The translations under genes and the position numbers were made by a program. DNA of 64,000 bases from the NCBI GenBank assembly GCA_022316685.1, contig JAKJHU010001344.1, positions 1-64,000 of the forward strand. Direction: 5' to 3'. The notes below the pieces were generated by a model that saw only the letters and a list, made by a program, of their open reading frames with translations, did no database searches and had not been told where the DNA came from. Below, one piece after another: positions 25,252 through 37,260 of this stretch. Position 1 is the stretch's first letter. Each line of letters opens with the position of its first letter. The DNA is from Progne subis subis (taxonomy: Eukaryota; Chordata; Aves; Passeriformes; Hirundinidae).

Positions 25252-25409
25252 GAGGAGAGGAGAGGAGAGGAGAGGAGAGGAGAGGAGAGGAGAGGAGAGG
25301 AGAGGAGAGGAGAGGAGAGGAGAGGAGAGGAGAGGAGAGGAGAGGAGAGGAGAGGAGAGGAGAGGAGAGGAGAGGAGAGGAGAGGAGAGGAGAGGAGAGG
25401 AGAGGAGAG
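25252..25409. repeat. Perfect GAGGA pentamer array
   Basis: About 31 uninterrupted copies of GAGGA over 158 bases, a pure purine strand. No interruption is visible, which points to a young and unstable array. Such tracts can form triplex (H) DNA. Confidence 0.92.
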
Positions 25410-26558
25410 TTCAGAGGTGGCGCCTGGGCCGTTTTGATGACACCTGCAGTGACAGGTGACTCGTGGCAGGAATCCTCCATGAGGTGCCATCCTCAGGGAT
25501 CCCAGAGCTCCTTTACAATGCAATTTTTCATATCCCCCTCTTTCCTAAAGGTGTTTTTTCCTTCTGGAGCTGGGTGGAGGTGTGACCACGTCCCTTTTTT
25601 GCCCCCTGAATGCCTCAGGAGCAGAGGGACAGGCCGGGAGCAGGGCAGGGGCTGCAGGACAGAGCAGCTCAGCGCCTGCCCTGACCCTGCTGGAGCTGCC
25701 ACCGGGCAGGGGTCACTTCCACCGAGCCTCTTCCATTATGGATGTGACAATCCTGGAGCCAGCCGGGATCAGCTCAGCGCCTCCTGCCGTGTCTGGTGAC
25801 CTCATGGTGCTCCAGGTCCCCAAAGGGAGCGACTTCTGTGCCCGGTGAGCTGGAGAACCACCAGGATGCAGCTCCAAAATTTCCCTTTGCAGCTTCTTGG
25901 GCTCCCTCTGCAGCTTCTGGTGGGCTGAAGCATCCTCCCCATCCCTGCCTTGCCCCCCTCCAGAGGCCCGTTTGTCAATAAAACTCCAGGTTTAATGGAA
26001 TTTAAGTGCACTGTTAGGGTGACAAAGCCGGGAGTGAGGCTGCCCAGAAATATTTCTGTTATTTCTGCCCCTTTATCTGCTTATTTATCCTTATCAGCGC
26101 ATCTCCCTGCGCCTGCCCGGGGAAAACAATCTCGGCAGCTCAGATATCCAGGCTCCAGAGGAAATTCTAATAAAGCTGTAGCAGGTTTCCTTCAGGGGGG
26201 GAGGATTTGCAATGCAGCCTCGGTTGCTGTTCTGTTGTGCCGAATTAGGGGCGGCTTGGTGTGAACGGAATAAAGATAATCGCGTTTGTCACCTCGTCGT
26301 GGAAGCGAGGCAGGTTCCAGGGTGGAAGCTCGGTTCTGTCGCTCGGCTTCTTTTTGTCGGGGTAATTAGCAGCGAGGGTGGCATTCGTTATTAGATGGTT
26401 TTAATTGGGAGGAGCCCTTTCTGTCCCCATTTGGAGCACGAAGCTCTCCCGGTGCCTGCAGCACTGGCACCGGAGGAGGAAGATCCCGTTTTCCTTCCCG
26501 GGATAACTGAGGCCGGAAAAGCCCTCTGAGGTCACCCAGGCCAACCTGGTTTCAGGAA

Positions 26559-27042
26559 AATTAATCCACAAACACCAGAGGTTTATGTCTAAAAAGGAGA
26601 CAGAGGAGCGCTTTTACTTTATTCCAATAAAGGGAGAGGCCATGGGGCATTTCCCCTGGGGTCTCTCAGATTTTGGAGGATGCAGCCTCCTTTTTATCCC
26701 AATTTCCCGGCCGCATTTCCCTCTCTCTTTCCCCATTGGCTGAGGGACTTGAGAGGCACAGACTTCCCGAAATGCCTCAGATTCCCCTTTTAATGTACAA
26801 CCCCCAAATTTTTAATTCTTATGGGATTTATGGGGTTTTCCCCATTGTTACTTTCACCTTTCGATATCCAATTTCATTTATAAACAAACCTACAGTTTGT
26901 TAGTAAAGGGAAATTTCTTCTTTTCCACCCATCAATCAGTGGAATCCTTCCCATGGTTTCTCTCATCTCTCAGCGCTGGTTTTATCTACCAGCAGACCCA
27001 GGGCTTGTCTGTAAAGACAAATCTTGTCATTCCTCTCACTGT
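26559..27042 (-). mobile_element. Solo LTR, family A, copy 2 (antisense)
   Basis: This is a second copy of the 489-bp LTR in opposite orientation, recognisable from GGAAAATTAATCCACAAACA to the CATTCCTCTCA end. Its left terminus is damaged (TTTCAGG in place of TGTTAGG) and the flanking duplication is only approximate (CTGG against CTGT), so the limits are good to a few bases. Confidence 0.8.
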
Positions 27043-27184
27043 CACCAATTCTTGTGCCACCAGCCAAGATCCCCACCTTGTCCCCAGCCCAGGGTGCCAC
27101 ATCCAGGACTTCCCTGGACACCTCCAGGGATGGGAGCTCCAAAGCTCCCCGGGCAGTTCCAAGGCCTGACCTTGCATTGTGCCC

Positions 27185-28000
27185 TTAATTCTGAGCATCT
27201 CCTTTGAGCTCCTCTGCTCTCTTAAACAAAATATACTTAAGCAAAATATACGTCAGACCTCATTTCTCGGCCACAGGAGACATCTCCTCACAATGGATGG
27301 ACTCTTCCAAGGAAAAGGAATAATTAGATCCAGTTATTGCTCCTCTTTTATTGCTGCAGGGATGGGAGGAGCGCTCCTGCATCTTAACCCTGCTCCAGGC
27401 ACTCGGGAAGAGCAGGGAGAGATCCCACAGCAGCGTGGGACATGGAAATCCTCAGATCGCAGGGAATTCTGGAAAAAAAGCACCCTACAAACAAAGAAAA
27501 TCAACTTCTGGCACCAGTCAGGGAATTCCCTTGGAAGGATGTGCCCCCTCCAGGCCTCCCAGTCCCCTCCTTCTCCGGAATGTTTTCAGGACTGGAATTC
27601 CCACTGGAATGTTTTTAAGATGCATCTTGACCTCAAGGAACTTCCGCGGGAATTCCCTGACTGGTCCCAGAGGTTCCTTTTCCTTGTTTATAGGGTGTAT
27701 TTTTGGTGGTATTTTTTTCCAGAATTCCCTGCGATCTGAGGATTTCCATGTCCCACGCTGCTGTGGGATCTCTCCCTGCTCTTCCCGAGTGCCTGGAGCA
27801 GGGTTAAGATGCAGGAGCGCTCCTCCCATCCCTGCAGCAATAAAAGAGGAACAATAACTGGATCTAATTATTCATTTTCCTTGTAAAAGTCCATCCATTG
27901 TGAGGAGATGTCTCCTGTGGCCGAGAAATGAGGTCTAGAGGTGCTTAAGTGTATTTTGTTTAAGAGAGCAGACAAGCTCAAATAAGATGTTCAGAATTAA
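27185..28000. mobile_element. 816-bp inverted-repeat (foldback) element flanked by TTAA
   Basis: The two halves are reverse complements of each other over roughly 300-350 bases, separated by a partly unpaired centre near 27560-27640. A central block of each arm (27342-27478 and 27713-27849) is identical over 137 bases. The symmetry begins and ends exactly at TTAA (27185-27188 and 27997-28000), which suggests a TTAA target duplication such as piggyBac-type transposons make, with ends TTCTGA. The ends do not look like known piggyBac ends, and no transposase is present. Alternatives are a foldback transposon of another class or an inverted duplication. Confidence 0.75.
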
Positions 28001-28296
28001 TGGTACAGCTCTCCTGATAATTTGAGGAGAGGTTTGGATGAAAAGTTAAAAATACAGGTGAAGTGAATAATAATACACAGGGAGATGAAGAGCTGCCGAG
28101 GGGTGTCCCTGAGTTGCAGTGAGAGGGAAATGAATCAGAACTGGCAGGATACCGGTGGAATATCCTGGGAAGGAAAAGGAGGCTCTGGCTGAGCTGGGGA
28201 TGGAGCTGAGAGTGAAATTTGGGCTGGGCTCGGTTCTGTGCCCTCAGCAATTCTGGTGGAACCAAGCGTCCACAGTGCGAATCCAGCTGAGGATCA

Positions 28297-28440
28297 CGGA
28301 ATTCCAGGATGGTTTGGGTTGGGAATGACCTTAGATCCCATCCAGTGCCACCCCATCCGTGGGCAGGGACACAGTCCATTATCCCAGCTGCTCCAAGCCC
28401 TGTCCAGCCTGTCCTGGGGCACTTCCAGGGATGATCCAGG
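28297..28440 (-). mobile_element. CR1 LINE 3' fragment
   Basis: A GGATGGTTTGGGTTGG start, CTGCTCCAAGCCCTGTCCAG and CACTTCCAGGGATG are seen in the usual CR1 order, reverse-complement orientation. It ends shortly before the 40-bp tandem array at 28481. Confidence 0.8.
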
Positions 28441-28480
28441 TGTGTTCTTCTTGGATTTCATGTTGACTGCCAGCCTTGAC

Positions 28481-28711
28481 TCCTCCATCCATGGAAATGC
28501 TGCTGGGATCTCCCTTTGGATCCTTCATCCATGGAAATGCTGCTGGGATCTCCCTTTGGATCCTCCATCCATGGAAATGCTGCTGGGATCTCCCTTTGGA
28601 TCCTTCATCCATGGAAATGCTGCTGGGATCTCCCTTTGGATCCTCCATCCATGGAAATGCTGCTGGGATCTCCCTTTGGATCCTCCATCCATGGAAATGC
28701 TGCTGGGATCT
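28481..28711. repeat. 40-bp minisatellite
   Basis: Nearly identical 40-bp units start TCCTCCATCCATGGAAATGC or TCCTTCATCC, about 5.8 copies. Units 2 and 4 share the T variant, so a dimer may have been duplicated. Confidence 0.92.
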
Positions 28712-28970
28712 CTCCTCCTCCTCCTCCCAGCTGCCCCCGTGGGTTTCACTTTGGGTTAAACACAGCCAGGACAGGAAAAGGTGGATCTGAGCTCCAGGAA
28801 GATGAAGTTTCAGGAAGATTCACCCGGAATTTGTGCTGGAGGCTCCAGGAGGAGCCATGGGCCAGCCTGGCTGATGTCAGGGATCATCAGCAGAGATCCA
28901 AGGGGGTGTCTAAACAGAGATGAAATGGACAGAGGGGTTAAATTAAATCAACAAAAGCAGTTCAAGGATT

Positions 28971-28994
28971 AATATATATATATATATATATATA
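28971..28994. repeat. TA dinucleotide run
   Basis: About twelve TA units. Confidence 0.85.
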
Positions 28995-30544
28995 AAACCT
29001 CCCCAGTGATGCCCTTTGGTTTTATCTGAAGCTGGTGTTTGACTGCACCCTGATTCTGGGCAGCACCTTCAAATTCGTATTTAAATCCATCTTCCCCACG
29101 TATTTCACCTGCAATAGCAGGATTTCAGATGGAATTCCTGCCTTTTCTCATGACCTCTGACTCCTGCACTGGGCTTGCAGCATCCACACCAGGAATTCTC
29201 ATCGTCTCTGGGTCCATTTAAGAGGAACTCATGGCCAGACTGAGGATAATCAAATTTCAGGGTGCTCAAAATCCCTGTGCAAACATCTCCTGCTGCTCCT
29301 CCCGTGCTTCTGCCTCACTTTGTGACACTTCATTGATTTTTTTTTTTTTTCCCCCCTTCCTTTTCTTCATCTCCTCGTGGAAACAAATTAAAGCAGGAAT
29401 TGGGATTGTAAATAGATAATGGGACGTGAATGCAGAGTAATCAGTGCCAGCCATGTGCAGCCATACTAATTGTGCCAGGGGAGGGAATGGGATAAATATT
29501 TAATGCCTGGATTCGGTGGGAAGTGAGAGAGCAAGGAAAGAAATAAAGGAAAGAGTCGAGAAGGCCTCACTTCAGTGCTTTTTCTCAAAAAGAGGAGTTT
29601 TGATGGCATTAACCCCTCCCTGTTATGAATAAAGAATTGTGTTTGATGTGGAGGCTTCGGTGTCCCTCAAGGGAAAAAAATCCCAGGTTGAAAACGCTGC
29701 TGGAAAGGATTTGGGATAAAATGAAGTGTTTCAGGTGAAGTTTATTTTTTTCCCTCAGGGTTCAGGTGGGGCTTGTGGGCAGGGTGGTAGAACAAAGACC
29801 TGCCTGCCCTGCCCTCAAGCCCCTGCCAGGAAATCTGGGATGATTTCCTGTTTTCCTGATTCTCCTCCCAGCTGAGCACCCTTGGGATCCATCCCCAGCA
29901 GTTGGCATGGCGAGGCCCTGCAGCTGGAATTAAATATCCCAATCTCAATTAACCATTAACGCTGCCTAACGAGCCCTGGGAGCCTGTGGGAGCCTCCTGG
30001 TGAAAAGACTGCGGGTGGGAGCGGAGTTTTCTATTAAATGCTGAACTCCAGCCCTGCTGGTTCTTACCCAGAACATTTAAGGACCCTTTCCCCACCCAGG
30101 CTGGGGCTGGGCAGTGCTTTTTAGGGGATGGAAAGCTCCACCCTGCAGTTCTCCTGCTGGATTTCAGGTGAGGAAGGAGAGACGAGAGGGAGTTTTGGAG
30201 GGAGCAGAGTCTGACAGGGTGTTCCTGGGAATGCGGAGCTAATGGGGGTTTCTTGGCTGATCTCATCCTTTCCAAAAGCTGTCAATGCCTCCAGCAAGTG
30301 GCATGTGGAGCTGAGGAAAAATTCTGTGCAGGAAAGTCAGGGAAAGGACTTCCTTCTCCCTTTTTCCTTCCCAGAGTGCTGGGGCTGTGATGGATTTGTG
30401 GTTTTTTTGGTCCCTTCTCCTGGTTTTGCCTTCAGGAACTTTTCCTGCTGTTGCAAAGGCAGTAGGAAGCGCCATCCATTGCTGTTTTCCAAGTGTTCCT
30501 TCGCTGGGCTGGTGGAATTTTAACAGTGCAAGTATTTGGGATCC

Positions 30545-30672
30545 TTGGAAGTTGGTGGTGGGATGGGTCTGGAAAGTCAGTCCTGGGAGGGGCTCAGCCT
30601 GGAGAAGAGGAAGCTCAGGAGAGCTTGGATTTGATGGTCCTGGAGGTCTTTTCCAACTGTAATTATTCCACG
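30545..30672 (+). mobile_element. CR1 LINE 3' fragment (sense)
   Basis: GGGGCTCAGCCTGGAGAAGA, then GATGGTCCTGGAGGTCTTTT and CCAACTGTAATTATTCC reproduce the last part of a CR1 in its coding orientation. It is the only CR1 tail here on the + strand. Confidence 0.75.
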
Positions 30673-31536
30673 AGTGTGTGCAGATGAAGTTTCTGCGTCA
30701 GTGGATTCCCAGCCCTCAGGTTACTCAACCCACCCTCCACAGATGTGCTGATCAAAACCAGAAATTGGGAAAGGAGAAGCTGAGCCTCACTCAGGCACCT
30801 CTGGGTCATTGTTGTCTGCTTTATTTATTTATTTAATCTGAGGCAATTGAATTCCAGCTGTGAAAGGGAAATTTGGCTGTGTGTAGCCAAAGGTTATTTG
30901 CGAGGAGTTTGCTGCTGCAGAATGAGCCACGAAGTGGCCCTGGAGGGGTGAGAGTGTAAAGTTTGAGGGTTTTGTGATGACTACCAGCTGGGGTTTGAGG
31001 CACCCCACGTTGGATGTCAGCCCCAAATCTGTTTGTTTGAACCTGGTGGTGTGAGAAAGTTCAAGGTTCAGTCGGTTCAGCTCCCCCAGGATGGCAAAAA
31101 GCTCCAAGGATCCATTTCTGCACCATCTCGTGCTCCTGATGGGGAAATGGCTGGGAACAGCCCTTCAAGCCCAGTTTTCAAACGCCTCAGAGCGCTGCAG
31201 GATCCGGGCACGGGATAATCCAGGGTTTGGATTGTACTGTAGGTGGCAGAGATGCTTTAGTTATGCGCTAATCACCCTGCGAGCTCATTAACGAGCCCGG
31301 AGCACAGGGCAGCCCCTCTGCTGTTAATTAACGCTGCCAATTCCAGCCTGGCTCCCACCTGGAGGAGCTGAGGTCACCTCGGGGTGGGCTGGGTGGCTGA
31401 AGGACTCTTCAGGTGCTCCATGGGCTGCCAGATCCACTGCTAAAAAATGTTTAATAATCAAATATGAACTGTCCTTCGGATGGAACAGATTCCCAGGATC
31501 CTTTTGTCTTCATTTATAAAAAAAGCAGGAGCTGTT

Positions 31537-31721
31537 GGAATGACAAAAATGGATGCTGGAATGGCAATAAAAGGTGTTGGAATGACAAAAATGGATGCTG
31601 GAATGGCAATAAAAGGTGTTGGAATGGCAAAAATGGATGCTGGAATGGCAATAAAAGGTGTTGGAATGGCAAAAATGGATGCTGGAATGGCAATAAAAGG
31701 TGTTGGAATGGCAAAAATGGG
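31537..31721. repeat. 42-bp minisatellite
   Basis: Units of GGAATGRCAAAAATGGATGC followed by TGGAATGGCAATAAAAGGTG repeat about 4.4 times. The two halves of the unit are themselves related. Confidence 0.9.
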
Positions 31722-32377
31722 TGTTGAAGTTGCAGTAATTTTTAAAGCGAGTGATAACTGGGGATTAAAATAATTAACTTTCATTAACAGGAACAGGGTT
31801 CTGTGAGAGCTTTGGTGTCCCCACCGTGGTGAATGTCACCACTGTGGGCCTCAGTCCAAGTGCTGAGACTTGGAAGAAATGTTGTTCCAGTCTAAAACTT
31901 GGCTTGGGACAAAGCTCAGCCAGGGAATTGTGAGCTGGAGTTAAATAAAGCGAACAGCATCATATTTTAAAAGGAAATAAAATTATAAACGGATACGAAG
32001 GGCTGCTGCTGGGCTCTGGAGCTGCCCACCACGGTTGCTGGCTGGAATCTTCCTCAGGTTGGGATTGGTCATAAATAAAATTAAAAAATAAAGAGGTTCT
32101 TGCCATCCTTTCCCTTCCTGAGCTAAAATAAACAGGGTTTTTATTGTAGTGGGGTTAACCAAATGTGAAGAGAGGACCTGAATAACCTTGGGGATGTTCT
32201 TTGCCTTAGGAAAAAGGAATGGAAACCTGAATCCCAGCAGGAACATGAGGCTGGAAACAGCCCTGGAGTGGGGAGGGTGCTCTCCTTGGGTCTGCGGCAC
32301 CCACGGAGGAGTTCCCAAATTCCTGGGGGAGGAGGATGGGCTGGAGAGGGGGCTTTGGGGTCACTCCCACCTCCTGA

Positions 32378-33084
<707 letters not shown>

Positions 33085-33117
33085 GTTCCAGCTGAAATCC
33101 CCCAAGCTTGGGTTTCA

Positions 33118-33308
33118 CAGGAATTCCCAGACTGGTTTGGGTTGGGAGGGACCTTAAAACCTCAGTGCCATGGGCAGGGACACCTTCCACTGTCCCAGGC
33201 TGCTCCAAGTCCCAGTGTCCAGCCTGGCCTTGGACACTTCCAGGGATCCAGGGACAGCCACAGCTTCTGTGGGAATTCATCCCAGCCCCTCCTCGCCCTT
33301 ACAGGAGA
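33118..33308 (-). mobile_element. CR1 LINE 3' fragment
   Basis: The segment begins ACTGGTTTGGGTTGGGAGGG and keeps the CCATGGGCAGGGACACCTTC and CCTGGCCTTGGACACTTCCA blocks, in reverse orientation. It starts 33 bases after the family B LTR. Confidence 0.85.
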
Positions 33309-35258
33309 GGTCTCAGGATTGGGATAAAAAGGTTTCAGGATTGGGATGATGAGGTGCTGTTGAGGGACAGGAGATCCTTTGGCAGTGAAGCTGCTGCTCT
33401 GAGGCTGGGGCAGCTCCTGGTGGGAGCAGAATGCATGGAGTGGATTCCTTGGAAGCGTTCCTGCCGTTCCCTGTGGTGTCTCTGAAGGAGGTTGTGGGTG
33501 CAGAGCCTCTGGAGGCAGCATCCAGGAGAGGGGAAGTGAAGCAGGGCAGGAGCAGGAATGGCTTCGAGTCCCCTCCCGAGGCTGGGCTCAGGGGAGCTCA
33601 GCAGGTTTCTACTCAAGAGGATTTTGCTGGGCAAAAAGCTCTGGAGAGGAGTCAAGGGAAAGGGAGAGGATTTTCTTTGGATAAATCTGCGAAGCTGCCC
33701 CGTTTGTGTGTTCCCAGGTTGTTGTTAGCAGTGCTGTCACGGCCTCAGAACATGAACTGCATCATTATTTAACTTCCCTGCTTTCCTTGAACCTATAAAT
33801 GACTTTAAACTGCAGGGAAAAGAAATTTAAAAAACCCCTTTTGTTGTTGCTGTGCAGCGCAAACGCCCGGAAAAAGCAGCTTCCCTTTGGATGCCTTTTC
33901 CCTGGCTGTCAGGATCGCTGCTTTTCTCCAAAGCACCTGTCTGAGTCAGCCCTTCTCCCTCCACAGGAAAGTCAGGATGAATGTTCTAATTCCCCCTGAT
34001 TAGATAAACGTCAGGGGGTTCTCGTCTCGCACGCAGCCTTGGCAGAGGGAATGAACTGGGGATTGAGTGCTGAGAAATGAACTCAACTCCCCGTTCCCGA
34101 GCTGGAATGGAGGCAGGACCTCGGCCCAGCTGCCAGGGGGGACCTGCCCTCCTTTGTCCTGCTGGCTTTTGTGCGCTTGGGCAGCTTTTTTTCCTGCCTT
34201 TCAAATGCTTTAAAAAATAAAAAGGCAAAACAAACAGCCGAGCAATAAAGGCTCCCGGGCGCGAAGGGAGAGGTGTCTGCAGGCAGTGGGATCTGTTGGA
34301 CAGGAGATGCTGATACTTTAAAAACCTCCCCGTAACCCTTTCCACCTGGCCTGGACATAAATATTTCACTGGAGATAAATCCCTACAAAACCAGGCGGTG
34401 TAATTCCACGGGAAGCACCGCAGCTGGAATGCATTTTTCATCAGGAGAGCTGAATGGGGATGGGCCAGGAGCAGGGGAGGGAGCTCCTTTGCTGTCTGTT
34501 TTCCACAGACGTGTCTGCACATCATTTATGGACCCCCGTGTCCTCTGGGACGGGGTCTGGCTTTGCTGATAATCTGTAAGAAAACAATTTCCCTTCCAGC
34601 TTGTTTAAATTGATCCCGAGTTTTGCAGAACACCTTCTCTCTCTGTTCCCTCTCCGCTCTCCCTAATCCGTGCCCTCATTTGGAAATCACTTTAGGAATG
34701 TAAAAGCAAGGTTAGATGCAATCAGGCTGTGGAGAGAGGGTTTTTTGTTGCTGTTGAATACAGCAGATTTGTTTCGTTCCCTTCCTGGGCGAGTTAAATA
34801 TTTCCCCCTTCCCTTTTCCCTTTCATTAAGGCCAATCTTGATTTTTGCAAACTCTTTTTCCCCATTCCCCGTGTAAGGAAATCAAAGGGACTGGGAAAAA
34901 CCCATGCATAGGATGTTTTTATATTCCCTCCCCATCCCATCTCCCCAAAAAGGTGGAAGAAAATACTTAAAAAGTGTTTTAATCAGGTGAGGCGGCAGCA
35001 CCTCGGGTGTCCCTCCCCATCAGAGGGGCTGGAATTGGAGAGATGGGAATGCTGCCCCTCTCTGCACATATTTTATGGCAGAACTCGGCTCCCTAATTGC
35101 TCTGGAGCTGATTGTTACCAACACGTAATTGCAGCTTTTATCGATCTCCCTTTCCCCCCGGGAGGAAGATAAATGGGATGAGCTCCAGCGGGAGCAGGAC
35201 AGATCCCAGCAGAGCTGCCTCTGGCAGGGAAGGGCTGGGGAATTCTGCTGCACACGAG

Positions 35259-35575
35259 TGTCGTTGTAGGACACGAGAGAAAGATGGGAGACTCCAGGAG
35301 CAGAGAAAAAAGGTTTTATTGTCTAAATCTTACACCTTTTATGAGGTGTTCCCATACAGACCCAACGTGGTCGGTGAACAGGAACGACACCTCTCTGATC
35401 CCAACCGGGGAAACAGCTAAACACCACCTGGAGAAGGATTGTTTTGGGAAAGGGGAGTTGTTTTGCCAAGGTTGTTTTGAGAAGAAGCTTTCTTGAGAAA
35501 TTTTTCCTTGGAGAAAAAGTTAGCAGCTTCCACCAGGCCAAAATCTCTCAGGCCCAGAAATACCAGGCCCACACA
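35259..35575 (-). mobile_element. Short solo LTR, family E (antisense)
   Basis: On the - strand the segment starts TGTGTGGGCC, carries CATAAAAGG and then CAATAAAACC within about 30 bases, and ends CTACAACGACA. Flanks CGAG and TGAG differ by one CpG-type change, consistent with an old 4-bp duplication. It is a single copy in this window, so the borders are tentative. Confidence 0.6.
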
Positions 35576-35602
35576 TGAGAGACACATAAATGGCTTTGTG
35601 AG

Positions 35603-35730
35603 GGGGTCTTGGGATGGGTTGGGTTGGCAGGGATCTTAAATCCCATCAAGTTCCACCCCTCCTGCGGGCAGCCACCTCCCAGGGTGCTCCCAGCCCCATC
35701 CATGGCTTTGATGGAGAGGTTTGTCCAAGG
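35603..35730 (-). mobile_element. Degraded CR1 LINE 3' fragment
   Basis: GGGTTGGGTTGGCAGGGATC and ATCCCATCAAGTTCCACCCC are recognisable, but the rest is mutated. It follows the family E LTR. Confidence 0.6.
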
Positions 35731-35739
35731 GTGGGCCAC

Positions 35740-36020
35740 AGTTTGGATGGATCTTCCCTTCCTCATCCTGCATCTCCCACCTCTCATCTTGGATCTTCTG
35801 CTCTTTATCCTTATCTCCCATTCCTCTTCCCCTCTTCCTCCTGGATCTTCCCCTCCTCATCTTGGATCTTCTACTCTTTAGTGTGGCTCTTCCACTCTTC
35901 ATCCTTATCTCCCGTTCCTCTTCCTGGATCTCCCACTCCTCATCCTGGGTTTTCCTCTCCTCATTTTAGATCTTCTCCTTTCCATCTTGGATCTTCCCCT
36001 CTTCACCCTGGATCTCCCAC
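35740..36020. repeat. Imperfect pyrimidine-rich array
   Basis: CTCATCTTGGATCTTCC-like and CTTCATCCTTATCTCCC-like units of 20-40 bases recur without strict periodicity, giving a strand very rich in C and T. Confidence 0.7.
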
Positions 36021-37149
36021 TCCTCATCCTGGATCCCACCCTTGGGTTCCACAGGGATTTTTAGCTCCTGCTGTGTGACCCCTGGAGTCTCCTGGGCAAT
36101 CCTGGGCAGCTCCGGTGCTTGTGCAAGCTTTGATTCCCAAAGATCCATTGCTCAGGCTGCCAGAAGAGGGATTTTTCCAAAGAGTTGTGTTTGAGAGGGT
36201 TTCTCTTTACCTCCAAGGAAAACCCCTGTGAGCCTCCTGCTGTATCCCAGGGGCTGCTGGATTATCCCAGCAGGAGGGAGAGATCCAGGCAGGATCAGGA
36301 TTTCACAGCAATTCCCCCAACAAGGAGAGCAGAGCTTCACAGAATAGATCTTCTTTTTTTTTTTTTTTTTTTCTCCTGTTGTTGCTGCTGCTGAAATGCT
36401 GTTTTCCAAATTAAAAATAAATAAATGTCTGCTTAAATTCTCATTTTGAGCAACAAGAAGCTGTTTAAAAGGAGCAGCCCGGCCTGCCTGCCGTGCTGGC
36501 AGAGCTTTGTAATGTCATCTCTCAAATCTGACAGGATGCTGAGTATTCCATTAGATCTGTTGGATGTGTGTGAGCAGCAAAACCCTCCAGAAAACAGGAG
36601 TTTCTGTTCATCCAATTATCCTGACACAGTCCTTTGTAGTGCTGCGCCACGTTCCAATTTACAAACAAAGTAGATTTTCAAATACCGGGTTTTCGGGGGC
36701 AGGGAGCGGGAGAATCGTTCCTGTTTGTTTAATTAAAAAGAAGCTCAAAACAAGCGGCGCTTTACTGTGCCCGGTTCTGATCCAAATGGAGCCATTTGTA
36801 AAGTCTGACTCCCATCATTAGGGCTCCAAAATGAGGGGTGAGGAGGAGAGGACGCAGCCATCCCTCTTTATCAATTTATCTTTATCAGTCTTCATCAATT
36901 TAATCTTTTTATCAATTTACCTTTATCAATTCTCCTGGAAAGGGACACGATGCAATTCGGGCAGGAGATGCTTCCTGGGGCTGCAGCTCGGGCTCTGAAT
37001 TTTGGGATTGGTGATGAGTGTCTGGTGCTTGTTGGGAGCCAGGTTTTCCATTGGGAGCAGGGTGTTTGTGTTGGATGGGATCTGGCTCTGGGAGAACCTT
37101 GCTTAGAAACGTGTCCCTGAAAAATTTCCAGGCCTGGGTGTGTCCAAAT

Positions 37150-37260
37150 TATGAACTCCTGGAATGGTTTGGGTTGAAAAAGACCTTAAAATTCCTCTCC
37201 TTCCACCCCCTGCCACCTTCCACTGCCTTCTCCTGGATTTGGGATGTTCAGCACCGGGGA
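37150..37260 (-). mobile_element. Degraded CR1 LINE 3' fragment
   Basis: CTGGAATGGTTTGGGTTG and ACCTTAAAATTCCTC are the CR1 tail in reverse orientation, followed by a shortened, diverged middle. Confidence 0.6.

Noticed and set aside
25085..25480. Frames rich in LLSSP or RGEER repeats
   Set aside because: They are translations of the GAGGA array.
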